NCBI RefSeq assembly: GCF_900129655.1
Contig: NZ_FQWK01000003.1
Coordinates: forward strand, 124,001 to 188,000
From: Bacteroides clarus YIT 12056
Lineage (GTDB): Bacteria; Bacteroidota; Bacteroidia; Bacteroidales; Bacteroidaceae
DNA: 64,000 nt
Direction: 5' to 3'
A model generated the notes under the pieces. That model was not told the DNA's origin and ran no database searches. It saw only the letters and a program-made list of their open reading frames with translations. Position numbers and translations under genes: made by a program. Positions within the stretch are counted from its first letter, which is position 1; each line of letters opens with the position of its first letter. Below are positions 34,632 to 44,148 of the stretch, piece by piece.

Positions 34632-35885
34632 ATGGACTATCAGAACACTTTAACTTACTTATATAACAGCGTACCCATGTTCCAGCAAGTGGGTGGCTCG
34701 GCATACAAAGAAGGGCTGGAAAACACACGTATACTGGACGAACATTTCGGACATCCCCACCGCTCGTTCCGCACCATCCATGTGGCGGGAACCAACGGCA
34801 AAGGCTCCTGTTCGCACACGCTGGCCGCCATATTGCAGGAAGCCGGGTATCGTGTGGGACTTTACACTTCCCCCCACTTGGTAGACTTCCGCGAACGTAT
34901 CCGTATAAACGGACAGCCTATACCGGAAGAGTATGTAGTACGTTTCGTAGAAAAAGAGCGTGACTTTTTCGAGCCTCTGCACCCTTCTTTCTTCGAGCTG
35001 ACCACCGCCATGGCCTTCCGTTATTTTGCCGATGAAAAAGTGGATGCAGCCGTCATTGAAGTCGGGCTGGGCGGCAGGCTGGACTGCACAAACATCATTC
35101 ATCCGGATTTGTGCCTTATCACCAACATAAGTTTCGACCACACCCAGTTTTTAGGCGACACACTGGCAAAGATAGCCGGAGAAAAGGCAGGCATCATCAA
35201 AGCAGGCATCCCCGTCGTCATCGGAGAAACCACTCCCGAAACCAAACCTGTGTTCCTGCAAAAAGCGGAAGAAGAAAAAGCTCCGGTCATATTCGCGGAA
35301 GATACGATGATACAAGATTATCCCGGGATGAAAACAGAATTGCAAGGGCTCTATCAGATAAAGAACACGCGTACCATTCTCACCGCCTTACCGCTGCTTC
35401 AAGAAGCCGGCTACCGGATAGACGAACAAAGCATACGCAGCGGTTTCGCCCATGTCTGCGAACTAACGGGATTAATGGGACGCTGGCAAAAGCTGCAGGA
35501 CGCCCCCACCCTGATATGCGACACCGGACACAACGTAGGCGGCATCAGCTACATTGTAGAACAATTGAAGCAGCAGACCTACCGCCAGCTGCATATTGTA
35601 ATAGGTATGGTAAATGACAAGGATATCAGCGGCGTACTCGCCCTGCTTCCCAAAGACGCCGCCTACTATTTCACCAAGGCCTGCGTAAAGCGCGCCCTGC
35701 CCGAAGAAGAGCTGCGCGCGCTCGCCGCACAAGCCGGTCTGCGGGGAAGCTGCTATCCGGATGTCCCTGCCGCTGTGACCGCAGCGCAAGAAAAAAGCTA
35801 CCCGGAAGACTTTATCTTCGTAGGTGGCAGCAGCTTTATTGTAGCGGACTTGTTAGCGAACCGCGATGCACTCGATCTCCACTAA
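34632..35885 (+). CDS. folC: Bifunctional folylpolyglutamate/dihydrofolate synthase
   Basis: A 417-residue Mur-ligase-fold enzyme that adds glutamate to dihydropteroate and to folates. The P-loop is HVAGTNGKGSCSHTLA, the second family motif EVGLGGRLDCTNI, then ITNISFDHTQFLGDTLAKIA with the metal-binding His, and CDTGHNVGG in the C-terminal domain. The last 33 bp overlap the end of the convergent ridA gene, so the two messages are complementary there. Single gene with its own promoter. Confidence 0.95.
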   Translation: MDYQNTLTYLYNSVPMFQQVGGSAYKEGLENTRILDEHFGHPHRSFRTIHVAGTNGKGSCSHTLAAILQEAGYRVGLYTSPHLVDFRERIRINGQPIPEEYVVRFVEKERDFFEPLHPSFFELTTAMAFRYFADEKVDAAVIEVGLGGRLDCTNIIHPDLCLITNISFDHTQFLGDTLAKIAGEKAGIIKAGIPVVIGETTPETKPVFLQKAEEEKAPVIFAEDTMIQDYPGMKTELQGLYQIKNTRTILTALPLLQEAGYRIDEQSIRSGFAHVCELTGLMGRWQKLQDAPTLICDTGHNVGGISYIVEQLKQQTYRQLHIVIGMVNDKDISGVLALLPKDAAYYFTKACVKRALPEEELRALAAQAGLRGSCYPDVPAAVTAAQEKSYPEDFIFVGGSSFIVADLLANRDALDLH

Positions 35886-36227
35886 AGCGTCTTTCGGAAG
35901 CGCCTTTACGGCAACTGCCGAACGGGCGGGGAAATCTCCGTCAAAGTAAGTGGCGTACACCTTATTCATATCGGCAAACAAAGACATATCCGCCAGAAAA
36001 ACGGTAGTCTTTACAATATTCGCCATGCTCAATCCTGCTTCTTCCAAAATGTGCTTTACATTCTCCAGCGATTGGCGTGCCTGAGCCTCTGCGCCCTCTG
36101 CCATCACTCCGGTAGCAGCGTCAATGGGTAACTGACCTGATACAAACACCATTCCGTTCGCTTCAATAGCTTGACTGTATGGGCCTATTGCGCCCGGAGC
36201 CTTTTGGCTGCAAATTACTTTCTTCAT
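35853..36227 (-). CDS. ridA: RidA family reactive-intermediate deaminase
   Basis: A 124-residue trimeric enzyme that hydrolyses 2-aminoacrylate and related imines. Family marks are the N-terminal GAIGPYSQAIEANGMVFVSGQLP, the catalytic Arg in ARSAVAVKALPKDALVEIECIAV, and full-length match to YjgF/RidA. The C-terminal 11 codons overlap the convergent folC gene. No operon partner is seen; the upstream 245 bp hold one terminator that belongs to the next leftward operon. Confidence 0.94.
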   Translation of the reverse strand: MKKVICSQKAPGAIGPYSQAIEANGMVFVSGQLPIDAATGVMAEGAEAQARQSLENVKHILEEAGLSMANIVKTTVFLADMSLFADMNKVYATYFDGDFPARSAVAVKALPKDALVEIECIAVR

Positions 36228-36426
36228 AATTTTCTTATTCTTTTTATCTGTTCATTATCAAGTATATCGTATCTTTCTTTACAATATTCTCAAAAAAAAT
36301 CAATAAGTCCATGCAGTATTCCTAAAAGCCGTGCATTTACTATACGAATATACGAAAGAAATTTCACTCATAACCTGTTAATACCTAGACTTAACTTTTA
36401 TTTTAGCATGGGGAAGTTTCCCAAAC

Positions 36427-36456
36427 AAAGGCTCTGCTTGTGAAAGCAGAGCCTTT
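36427..36456 (-). terminator. Terminator after the dnaN-to-TPR series
   Basis: A 13-bp perfect stem AAAGGCTCTGCTT / AAGCAGAGCCTTT with a 4-nt loop, 17 bp beyond the stop of the TPR gene. Confidence 0.88.
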
Positions 36457-36472
36457 ATCGTTAGTATATCAC

Positions 36473-38176
36473 TTATTTGCAATGCTTTTTAATCAGTTCA
36501 TCCACATTCGGGTCTCCCAATTCTTTCGCTTTGGCAAAACTTTGGCACGCTTCCTGATTTTTCTTCATCTGCAACTGCGCGATTCCCATCAGACGATAGG
36601 CTTCCGCATATTTAGGGTCGATTTCCAAAGCGGCCTGCAGCACCTTCAGCGCTTCCTCATTACGTCCCACACGAATATTGACAACGGCAAGTTCCGCACG
36701 GTAAGTCAAATCTTTCGGACTTAATTCGATAGCCTTTTCCATATCATTCAGCGCACGCTGGAACTGCTTGGCTTTCAAGGCGGCCTGCTCACGATAGTAA
36801 TAGAATACATCATTCACCTTGCCGTTTACCGTCTTGTAATACGCATCATAGTCGAGCATCGCGGCGCGCGCCTGATTCGCATTCATACGGGCTTGGGCAC
36901 GTTCCAACAGATAAGGGGCGGCTTCTTCCGTATACGGCTCGCTGAAGCGTGCCATACAACTATCCATAAGCGCTACTACTTCTTCCGCAGGCGCTTTCAT
37001 CAGTTCTTTGGTCTTGGCTGCGCTGAAGAAAGTGGCCGCCGACGCCAGATTGGACTGATTCACCTTTTCATAGCAAGCCAAAGCAGCCGGATAATCTTGT
37101 TTCGCAAACAAAATATCTCCTTCGGTCTGTACGTACACCGGAAGTTCCTGAACGGCAATCGCCTTTCTTATTTCATCCGCAGCCTTGTCGTACGACCAGT
37201 CCTTGTAAGGTTTCTCCGGATTGCCCAACATATAATTGTATATCAGCTTGGCACGATTGTAATATACATCGTCCTTCTTCTGAGTTACGCTCAGGGCCTT
37301 ATCCATATCGGCCGCTACCTTATCCATCGAGGCGTCATCTTTTGACTGATACAACCGGTTGGTAGCACGACGCAAATAACCGTCCGCGCTATTCGGATAT
37401 TCGGCGACGAAGTCATCCAGCAGTTCGGCGTACTTCTCCGGGGTAACCTGTGAAGAAGCCATGAAGAGGAACACCAACGCCTGTTCTTCCGTATCGGGCA
37501 ATGCCTTCTTGATGCCGATATTCTTTAAAGTCATATCGCTGAAAGAGAACGCCGAAACATTCTGGTCTATGGCAAACTTAGCATCTACCGCATAACAGAT
37601 TGTTGCGGTGTCGGCGCCGGATGATTTCTGCGCAAGGGCAAAGACCTGTCCTTCCTCGGTCATTACGGGACAACTCACCATCTTATCTTTCAGACGCAGG
37701 TTGAGCGTATAGTAATAATACTTTTCGGAGAACTTATCCGCCGCTTTCACTTGTCCGGCGGTATAAGAACGGTCTTTTTGCGTGGAATAAGGCAGGATAT
37801 ATACATTGGCGCCCACTGCCGGAGCCGTGGTTGCCGGGTTCAATGCAGGAACTTTCTTGGTTGATATGCCTACACGAAACTTAATGACATCGTACATATC
37901 ATTTGCGCCCAAAATAGAAACTACCGGCATCTGTACGCCTTCCGAGTTCATCACTACCGCCCGTTGCGCTCCCTTGAACAGAGAGTAATCGGACAAGGCA
38001 ACGCCGTCTTCCGTTACGAAGAACCCGTTTCCGGTATTCAGAATCTTGTCATTCTCGCCATAAGTGACCACCGAGAACACGGCACGTTTAGCTTTCTCCA
38101 CCCATTTGGGGGCTTGCGCTACACTCCACTGAGCCAGAAGGCACAGAGTGAAAAGCAGGAAAATCTTCTTTTTCAT
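36473..38176 (-). CDS. Secreted degenerate trypsin-like protease plus TPR protein
   Basis: 567 residues: signal peptide (1-20), a trypsin-fold domain (about 25-215) and TPR units (about 225-560, ending NIRVGRNEEALKVLQAALEI and AYRLMGIAQLQMKKNQEACQ). The protease domain has HtrA-like strands (GFFVTEDGVALSDYSLF, CPVMTEEGQVFALAQ), but at the usual catalytic His place there is Tyr (SDYS), and the GNSGGP motif is replaced by MVSCPVM without the nucleophilic Ser. It is therefore probably a binding module in the periplasm, not a protease. It follows rlmB by 2 bp. Confidence 0.82.
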   Translation of the reverse strand: MKKKIFLLFTLCLLAQWSVAQAPKWVEKAKRAVFSVVTYGENDKILNTGNGFFVTEDGVALSDYSLFKGAQRAVVMNSEGVQMPVVSILGANDMYDVIKFRVGISTKKVPALNPATTAPAVGANVYILPYSTQKDRSYTAGQVKAADKFSEKYYYYTLNLRLKDKMVSCPVMTEEGQVFALAQKSSGADTATICYAVDAKFAIDQNVSAFSFSDMTLKNIGIKKALPDTEEQALVFLFMASSQVTPEKYAELLDDFVAEYPNSADGYLRRATNRLYQSKDDASMDKVAADMDKALSVTQKKDDVYYNRAKLIYNYMLGNPEKPYKDWSYDKAADEIRKAIAVQELPVYVQTEGDILFAKQDYPAALACYEKVNQSNLASAATFFSAAKTKELMKAPAEEVVALMDSCMARFSEPYTEEAAPYLLERAQARMNANQARAAMLDYDAYYKTVNGKVNDVFYYYREQAALKAKQFQRALNDMEKAIELSPKDLTYRAELAVVNIRVGRNEEALKVLQAALEIDPKYAEAYRLMGIAQLQMKKNQEACQSFAKAKELGDPNVDELIKKHCK

Positions 38177-38178
38177 AT

Positions 38179-38919
38179 TTAGTTGGTTCTTTGTTTCACA
38201 GCTTCATAAATCAGAATACCCGCCGCAACAGATACGTTAAGAGATTCAATCGTACCCAGCATCGGAATCTTTACCCATTCGTCGCATAATGCAAGGTTGT
38301 CGTAAGAGACGCCTTTATCCTCAGCGCCCATGATGATACACATAGGGCCGGTATAATCGGCTTTTGTGTAGTCGTAATCACCTTTTTCCGTGGCAGCCAC
38401 AATATGGAAGCCGCTGTTTTTAAGGTACTGCAAGGTATCTTTCAAGTTCTGCTCACGGCATACGGGCAAGGTATGCAACGCTCCCGCCGAAGTCTTCACC
38501 GCATCGGCATTCACCGTCACGCTGTTCTTGGCGGGGATAATAACGGCATCTACCGCCGCGCACTCGCAAGTACGGGCTATCGCTCCGAAATTACGCACAT
38601 CCGTTATGCCGTCCAGCATGACAAACAACGGGTTCTTTCCCTCTTCAAACAGAAACGGCACAAGGTCTTCCGTTTTCTGGTAGGTCACGGCGGAAACAAA
38701 CGCTATCACACCCTGATGGTTCTTGCGTGTAAAACGGTTGATACGTTCCACCGGCACACGTTGCACGGGAATCAAAGTTCCCTTCAAAGCGGCAAACAAC
38801 TCTTTGGACAAGTCGCTCTGAATATCTTTCTTCACCAATATCTTGTCTATGTCCTTACCTGCCTGAATAGCTTCTATTACGGCGCGAACGCCGAAAATCA
38901 TTTCACTTTTATCTGTCAT
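38179..38919 (-). CDS. rlmB: TrmH/RlmB family 23S rRNA 2'-O-methyltransferase
   Basis: A 246-residue SPOUT methyltransferase. The N-terminal L30e-like substrate-binding domain (about 5-75, MIFGVRAVIEAIQAGKDIDK) precedes the knotted SAM domain with DGITDVRNFGAIARTCECA, IIMGAEDKGVSYD and IPMLGTIESLNVSVAAGILIYEA. This is the pattern of RlmB, which methylates G2251 of 23S rRNA; other TrmH-type targets cannot be ruled out. It lies 95 bp after recN and 2 bp before the protease-like/TPR gene. Confidence 0.92.
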   Translation of the reverse strand: MTDKSEMIFGVRAVIEAIQAGKDIDKILVKKDIQSDLSKELFAALKGTLIPVQRVPVERINRFTRKNHQGVIAFVSAVTYQKTEDLVPFLFEEGKNPLFVMLDGITDVRNFGAIARTCECAAVDAVIIPAKNSVTVNADAVKTSAGALHTLPVCREQNLKDTLQYLKNSGFHIVAATEKGDYDYTKADYTGPMCIIMGAEDKGVSYDNLALCDEWVKIPMLGTIESLNVSVAAGILIYEAVKQRTN

Positions 38920-39014
38920 TATATCTTAATTGTTTTTTGTCTTACTTCAGTCTGCCGGAGCTTTACGCTACGGCTATAAACCTCTACTTTACAAGCGCAG
39001 AATTACGGCACCCG

Positions 39015-40676
39015 TCAGACGATGCCCAACAACGCCTTTGCATTGTTCAGCGCAGCTTCCGTCAAGGTGGCGCCGCTCAACATATGCGCTATCTCCTCTA
39101 CCCGTTCTTCGTCCGTCAGGCGGCGGATATGGCTGTTGGTTTCCGTCTCATTATCCTGCTTATACACCTTATAATGGGCACGTCCGCGGGCGGCAATCTG
39201 CGGCAGGTGGGTAATGCTGATAACCTGGCGGTCGCTATCCCCCATTTCCTGCATAATGTCCGCCATACGGTCGGCTATCTCACCGGAAACTCCGGTATCT
39301 ATTTCATCGAATACGATAGTGGGCAGCTTCACCGCTCCGGCTATCATCGCCTTGACAGACAGCATAACACGGGCAATCTCACCGCCCGAAGCTACCGAAG
39401 ATATATTCTGCAACGCCCCGTTCTTATTGGCGGAGAAAAGGAAGCCCACCGTATCCGCGCCATGCGCACCCGGCTCCTTACGTGTACCTATCTCTACCCG
39501 GAAACGAACATTAGGCATTCCTAACGGTATCAAACGGGCTGCCATTTGTTTCTCGACCTCGCGGGCTGCGGCAGTACGCAATTCGGTCAGTACCGCAGCC
39601 TGCTTTTTCACCTTATTATATAAGGCTTCGCTACGGGACTTCAGTTCTTCAATCTGTTCATCCGATGAAGTGATGTTGGAGAGTTTCGCTGCATAATCGT
39701 CCGCCAAAGCCAGCAGTTCGTCCACCGTAGAGACTCGATGTTTCTGCTGGAGAGTATAAATCAGGTTCAAACGGTCGTTCACTTCTTCCAGCCGGGCGGG
39801 ATTAAATTCAACCTCTTCTTCCTTTCCTGAAATCTCCTGGGAAATATCTTTCAATTCGATATAGCTGCTTTCCAGACGCTCGGCAAGTTCCCCGGCCGAA
39901 GGATATACTTTCTGCAGCCCCGACATTGTGTTCAAACACTCTTTCAACGCGGAGAGCAGACCGCCTTCATCGGAGTTCATCACCTGACCGGCACGGAACA
40001 GTCCGGCTTTTATCTCTTCCGCATGGCTCAGCGTATCGGCTTCCCGCTCCAGCTCTTCCTGCTCTCCGGCAGTCAGGTGAGCGTCTTCCAACTGCTCCAA
40101 CTGAAAACGGATATAGTCTTCATCAGCCTTATTCTGTCCGGCAAGGGCGATAAGGTTCTCTAAATCCCGCTGCGCCTGCTTCCATTCCCGATGAAGGGAC
40201 TGATAGGCGGCCAGTTCTTCTTCATCATGCGCCAATATATCCAGCACATTCAGCTGGAAACCCTCTTTGTTCAGCAATAAGTTCTGATGCTGCGAGTGCA
40301 CGTCAATCAATTGCTCACCAAGCTCTTTCATCTGTACCAATGAAGCCGGCGTATCATTGATGAATGCGCGGCTCTTGCCCGAAGCATAGACCTCACGGCG
40401 CAGAATGCACTCATCTTCGTATTCCAGTTCGTTTTCCTCAAAGAAAGGCTGCATGCCGTAGCCCGCAATCTCAAAACGGGCTTCAATCACACATTTCGCG
40501 GCGCCTCGCCTGATAGACTTCACATCGGCGCGCTGCCCCAGCAACAGGCCGATAGCTCCCAGTATAATGGACTTTCCGGCGCCTGTCTCACCGGTAATCA
40601 CCGAGAAACCGCTACCGAAGTCTATATCAAGTTTCTCGATAAGCGCATAATTCTGTATGTATAGAGAACGCAACAT
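39015..40676 (-). CDS. recN: DNA repair protein RecN
   Basis: A 553-residue SMC-like ATPase for double-strand-break repair. The Walker A motif is ITGETGAGKSIILGAIGLL near residue 30. Coiled-coil arms occupy about 160-360. The ABC signature SSVASGGEIARVMLSVKAM and Walker B PTIVFDEIDTGVSG are near the C terminus, followed by VISITHLPQIAARG. It starts 42 bp after coaBC in a leftward series that begins with dnaN. Confidence 0.96.
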   Translation of the reverse strand: MLRSLYIQNYALIEKLDIDFGSGFSVITGETGAGKSIILGAIGLLLGQRADVKSIRRGAAKCVIEARFEIAGYGMQPFFEENELEYEDECILRREVYASGKSRAFINDTPASLVQMKELGEQLIDVHSQHQNLLLNKEGFQLNVLDILAHDEEELAAYQSLHREWKQAQRDLENLIALAGQNKADEDYIRFQLEQLEDAHLTAGEQEELEREADTLSHAEEIKAGLFRAGQVMNSDEGGLLSALKECLNTMSGLQKVYPSAGELAERLESSYIELKDISQEISGKEEEVEFNPARLEEVNDRLNLIYTLQQKHRVSTVDELLALADDYAAKLSNITSSDEQIEELKSRSEALYNKVKKQAAVLTELRTAAAREVEKQMAARLIPLGMPNVRFRVEIGTRKEPGAHGADTVGFLFSANKNGALQNISSVASGGEIARVMLSVKAMIAGAVKLPTIVFDEIDTGVSGEIADRMADIMQEMGDSDRQVISITHLPQIAARGRAHYKVYKQDNETETNSHIRRLTDEERVEEIAHMLSGATLTEAALNNAKALLGIV

Positions 40677-40718
40677 TTTATAAAATTGAGAATTGAGAGT
40701 TGATAATCGAAAATAGCA

Positions 40719-41939
40719 TTAATGTTTCATCACTTCCACCAGATGGTCGATAATGTCCGCAGCCACCTCGGCTTTGGACTTCAACGGATAATCCTTTTTA
40801 CCATTCCGGTCTATAATACTGATTTTATTGGTATCGTAACGGAATCCGGCGCCTTTGTCATTCAACGAATTGAGCACGATAAAGTCCAGATTCTTACGGT
40901 TCAGCTTATCTTCCGCATTCTGTCGTTCGTCATTGGTTTCGAGGGCAAACCCTACCAGCACTTTGCCGGGATATTGCTTCTTCATCTCTCCCAAACGGGC
41001 GGCAATATCCTGCGTAGGCTTCAAATCCAACGACATATCCCCGGTCTTTTCCCGCTTAATCTTCTTATCGGCCACCTGCTCCGGCGTATAGTCGGCTACG
41101 GCGGCGGCCATAATAACGGCATCCGCATTGTAAAACAAAGAAGTGGCCGCCTCGAACATCTGTCCGGCAGACTCGACATTGAAATGTTGATGCATAGGAT
41201 AATGCGTACGGAGCTGCACAGGTCCCGAAACCAGAGTCACAGCCGCTCCTCTTGCCGCACATTCATCGGCAAGCGCAAAGCCCATCTTACCCGACGAATA
41301 ATTGCCGATGAAACGCACCGGGTCTATTTTTTCATACGTAGGTCCGGTAGTTATCATAATTTTCTTTCCGGCCAGATCACCGTCTTTGGCTGCGAAGAAC
41401 TCTTCCAAATGACGGATGATAACGTCCGGTTCTTCCATTCTTCCTTTGCCCACCAAATGGCTCGCCAGCTCGCCCGTGCCCGGTTCTATGATATGATTGC
41501 CATACGAGCGCAGCGTCTCCAGGTTCTTTTGGGTGGACGGATGAGCATACATATCCAAATCCATCGCCGGAGCCACAAACACAGGAGCTTTCGCAGACAG
41601 ATAAGTGGTTATCAGCATATTGTCGGCAACGCCATTCGCCATTTTGCCGATAGTGGAAGCCGTGGCCGGAGCTATCAGCATGGCATCCGCCCACAAGCCC
41701 AAATCCACGTGACTGTTCCATGTCCCGTCACGTTGCGCAAAAAACTCACTGATGACAGGCTTCCCGGTGAGGGCGGATAAAGTAATGGGAGTTATGAATT
41801 CTTTTCCCGCAGGGGTTATAACGACCTGCACTTCCGCACCCTGTTTTATAAGTCCGCGGATGATATGGCAGGCTTTATAAGCGGCAATACTGCCTGTAAT
41901 GCCGAGTACTATTTTCTTTCCTTTCAGTGGATTTGCCAT
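40719..41939 (-). CDS. coaBC: Bifunctional phosphopantothenoylcysteine decarboxylase / phosphopantothenate-cysteine ligase
   Basis: Two steps of coenzyme A synthesis in one 406-residue protein. The N-terminal flavin decarboxylase (about 1-185) shows GITGSIAAYKACHIIRGL, SHVDLGLWADAMLIAPAT and APAMDLDMYAHPST. The C-terminal ligase shows TTGPTYEKIDPVRFIGNYSS followed by GKMGFALA, and KKIKREKTGDMSLDL. It lies between the exonuclease gene (25 bp) and recN, an order common in Bacteroidales. Confidence 0.96.
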   Translation of the reverse strand: MANPLKGKKIVLGITGSIAAYKACHIIRGLIKQGAEVQVVITPAGKEFITPITLSALTGKPVISEFFAQRDGTWNSHVDLGLWADAMLIAPATASTIGKMANGVADNMLITTYLSAKAPVFVAPAMDLDMYAHPSTQKNLETLRSYGNHIIEPGTGELASHLVGKGRMEEPDVIIRHLEEFFAAKDGDLAGKKIMITTGPTYEKIDPVRFIGNYSSGKMGFALADECAARGAAVTLVSGPVQLRTHYPMHQHFNVESAGQMFEAATSLFYNADAVIMAAAVADYTPEQVADKKIKREKTGDMSLDLKPTQDIAARLGEMKKQYPGKVLVGFALETNDERQNAEDKLNRKNLDFIVLNSLNDKGAGFRYDTNKISIIDRNGKKDYPLKSKAEVAADIIDHLVEVMKH

Positions 41940-41964
41940 GAAATCAAAATACTAATTACAAATA

Positions 41965-42735
41965 TCACTTCTGAGTAATCTCACGCAGGCGGATTTTAGT
42001 CAGCATGGCTTTGGTATTCAGCGTAAAATCACTGTTCAGTATCCAGCTGTAATATCCCGGATCACGCTTCAACACATCGGCTACCGACATGCCTTTGTAC
42101 TTACCGAAATTAAACACTTCCACACCTTTATCATCGTAAACCATGCGTCCCGCAAAGTCCACATTCTTGTTGAAACTGGAATAATCCGACAGGAAAGTCA
42201 CATCGTTCTGCAAGTCCGGATAGCGGTCCAGTTGCGACATCAGCACCTCATAGGTAGCGCGAGTGTCCGCTTCCGCCGTATGGGCGTCTTCCAGATTCTT
42301 GCCGCAATAGAACTTATAGGCGGCGGACAGCGTGCGCTGTTCCATTTTATGGAAGATAACCTGCACATCCACAAACTTGCGGCGGCTCATGTCGATATCC
42401 ACATCCGCACGCAGGAATTCTTCCGCCAGAACGGGAATATCGAAACGGTTGGAATTGAAACCGGCAAGGTCGCAGCCTTCAATATCATTGGCGATACCGC
42501 GCGCCACTTCCTTAAACGTGGGACAGTCCGCTACATCTTCATCATAAATGCCATGAACGGCGGAAGCTTCCGCCGGAATATGCATTTCGGGATTGATACG
42601 CATGGTTTTGGTTTCCTCGTTCCCGTTGGGATATACTTTGAGATAACAGATTTCTACTATTCGGTCTGAGTTAATGTTTGTACCGGTGGTCTCCAAATCA
42701 AAAAAGACAATCGGATTTTTAAGATTCAGTTTCAT
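41965..42735 (-). CDS. DnaQ-like 3'-5' exonuclease
   Basis: A 256-residue DEDDh exonuclease: FFDLETTGTN (motif I), LAGFNSNRFDIPVL (II) and HTAEADTRATYEVL (III). The last 60 residues (FNFGKYKGMSVADVLKRDPGYYSWI) are a separate small domain of the DUF3820 type found after bacterial exonuclease domains. It is the gene next to dnaN, so a role as proofreading or repair exonuclease is plausible, but it is not shown to be the Pol III epsilon subunit. A hairpin at 42761-42831 separates it from dnaN. Confidence 0.9.
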   Translation of the reverse strand: MKLNLKNPIVFFDLETTGTNINSDRIVEICYLKVYPNGNEETKTMRINPEMHIPAEASAVHGIYDEDVADCPTFKEVARGIANDIEGCDLAGFNSNRFDIPVLAEEFLRADVDIDMSRRKFVDVQVIFHKMEQRTLSAAYKFYCGKNLEDAHTAEADTRATYEVLMSQLDRYPDLQNDVTFLSDYSSFNKNVDFAGRMVYDDKGVEVFNFGKYKGMSVADVLKRDPGYYSWILNSDFTLNTKAMLTKIRLREITQK

Positions 42736-42760
42736 GAAGTTTCGTATTTATTTATCTTTT

Positions 42761-42831
42761 AGGCACGGATTACACGGACTGACACGGTTTTCCTATAAAC
42801 CTGAACCGTGAAATCCGCGTAATCCGTGCCT
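42761..42831. repeat. Long hairpin of GGATTACACGGA type between dnaN and exonuclease gene
   Basis: Arms AGGCACGGATTACACGGA and TCCGCGTAATCCGTGCCT pair with one mismatch, and an inner stem ACGGTTT...AAACCTGAACCGT extends it. It lies within a gene series and could attenuate transcription or shape mRNA decay. Related to 17074-17164. Confidence 0.85.
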
Positions 42832-42859
42832 AAACAAAAAATGACAGGTTACTATCTCA

Positions 42860-43984
42860 TTAGTCATTCAGCATCATCGGCATCAGCAGCATCAGCAGGT
42901 CTTCGTTTTCTTCCTGCTCTACCGGAACGATAACGCCGGCGCGTGAAGGATCGGCCAATTCGATAACCACTTCATCCGCTGAAATATTATTCAGGATATC
43001 TATGAGGAAAGTAGATTTGAAGCCGATGCTCATCGGATTGCCCGTATACTGGCAAGTCTGTGTTTCTTCCGCCGAAGTGGAGAAGTCGATGTCCTGCGCC
43101 GAAATCACAATCCGGTTTTCCTGCATGCGCAGCTTGATAAGGCTGCTGGCCTGTGACGAGAAGATGGACACGCGGCGCAACGCGCCTATCAGTTGCTGGC
43201 GGTCTACCGTTACCTTATACGGGTTGTTCTGCGGAATTACAGAGTTATAGTTCGGATAGCGTCCTTCAATCAGACGGCATACCATGCGATAACTTTCCAG
43301 CGTAACCACAGCGTTACGTTCATCAAACTCAATGGTTACCATGCCCTGTTCTTTGGGCAACAGGTTCTTCATCAGGTTGGCGGGTTTCTTGGGCAGGATG
43401 AAAGCGGCGCGTTCATTGCCTTTGGCGGCCAGCGTCTTGCAGCGTACCAGCTTATGGCCGTCGGAAGCCACCATGGTGATGTCTTCGGTGGTAATATCGA
43501 AATAGATACCGTTCATCACGGGACGAAGCTCGTCATCGGCGGTTGCAAATACCGCGCGGTTGATACCGCCCAGCAACACCTGCGCATCCATTTCCACACG
43601 TACGGCGTTGTCACCCAGCATGGCCGATTGCGGGAATTCGTCCGCGTTCTGTCCCATCAGGCTGTATTTACCGTTTTGATACTGTACTGTAATCTCCAAA
43701 GAATTTGTGTTGATGTCAAATGTCAGCGGTTGTTCGGGAATTTCCTTCAAAGCATCCAACAGAGTTTTGGCGGTTACGGCAAAACGTCCGTCGGTATCAC
43801 TTTCGTTCACTTCGACTGTAGTAACCATCGTTGTTTCGCTGTCGGAAACGGTTACAGACAAGGTTCCGTCTTGTAGTTCAAAGAGGAAACAATCCAAAAT
43901 AGGCAGCGCATTCTTCGAATTAATCACGCGGCTGATAGCCTGCAAATGGCTGGAGAGCGCAGTACTCGAAACGATAAATTTCAT
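42860..43984 (-). CDS. dnaN: DNA polymerase III beta subunit (sliding clamp)
   Basis: A 374-residue clamp protein of three repeated domains. Recognisable segments are MKFIVSSTALSSHLQAISRV at the start, the VASDGHKLVRCKT hydrophobic-pocket motif, and a C-terminal LLMPMMLND in place of the usual MPMRL tail. It dimerises around DNA and tethers the replicase. It has a textbook promoter at 44035-44065 and heads a leftward series of exonuclease, coaBC, recN, rlmB and a TPR gene. Confidence 0.97.
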   Translation of the reverse strand: MKFIVSSTALSSHLQAISRVINSKNALPILDCFLFELQDGTLSVTVSDSETTMVTTVEVNESDTDGRFAVTAKTLLDALKEIPEQPLTFDINTNSLEITVQYQNGKYSLMGQNADEFPQSAMLGDNAVRVEMDAQVLLGGINRAVFATADDELRPVMNGIYFDITTEDITMVASDGHKLVRCKTLAAKGNERAAFILPKKPANLMKNLLPKEQGMVTIEFDERNAVVTLESYRMVCRLIEGRYPNYNSVIPQNNPYKVTVDRQQLIGALRRVSIFSSQASSLIKLRMQENRIVISAQDIDFSTSAEETQTCQYTGNPMSIGFKSTFLIDILNNISADEVVIELADPSRAGVIVPVEQEENEDLLMLLMPMMLND

Positions 43985-44034
43985 ATATTCTGTATATTTA
44001 AGTTTTAATTTCAGCTAACTTGTTAACTAACGGA

Positions 44035-44065
44035 CAAAGTTAAAAAAAGAATTCCCTACGACAAA
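44035..44065 (-). promoter_or_regulatory. dnaN promoter
   Basis: Minus-strand -33 TTTG (44062-44065), 19-bp spacer, and -7 TAACTTTG (44035-44042), 51 bp upstream of the dnaN ATG. Confidence 0.85.
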
Positions 44066-44148
44066 GAAATAGTAAGAAAAAACAGCCGTTTATTCGTCGC
44101 ATATTCCTAAAAAATTGTAACTTCGCCGCATCATTTAAAAAGAGAACA

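Noticed and set aside
40722-41780. 352-codon plus-strand frame across coaBC
   Set aside because: Antisense shadow of coaBC with shadow-like composition.
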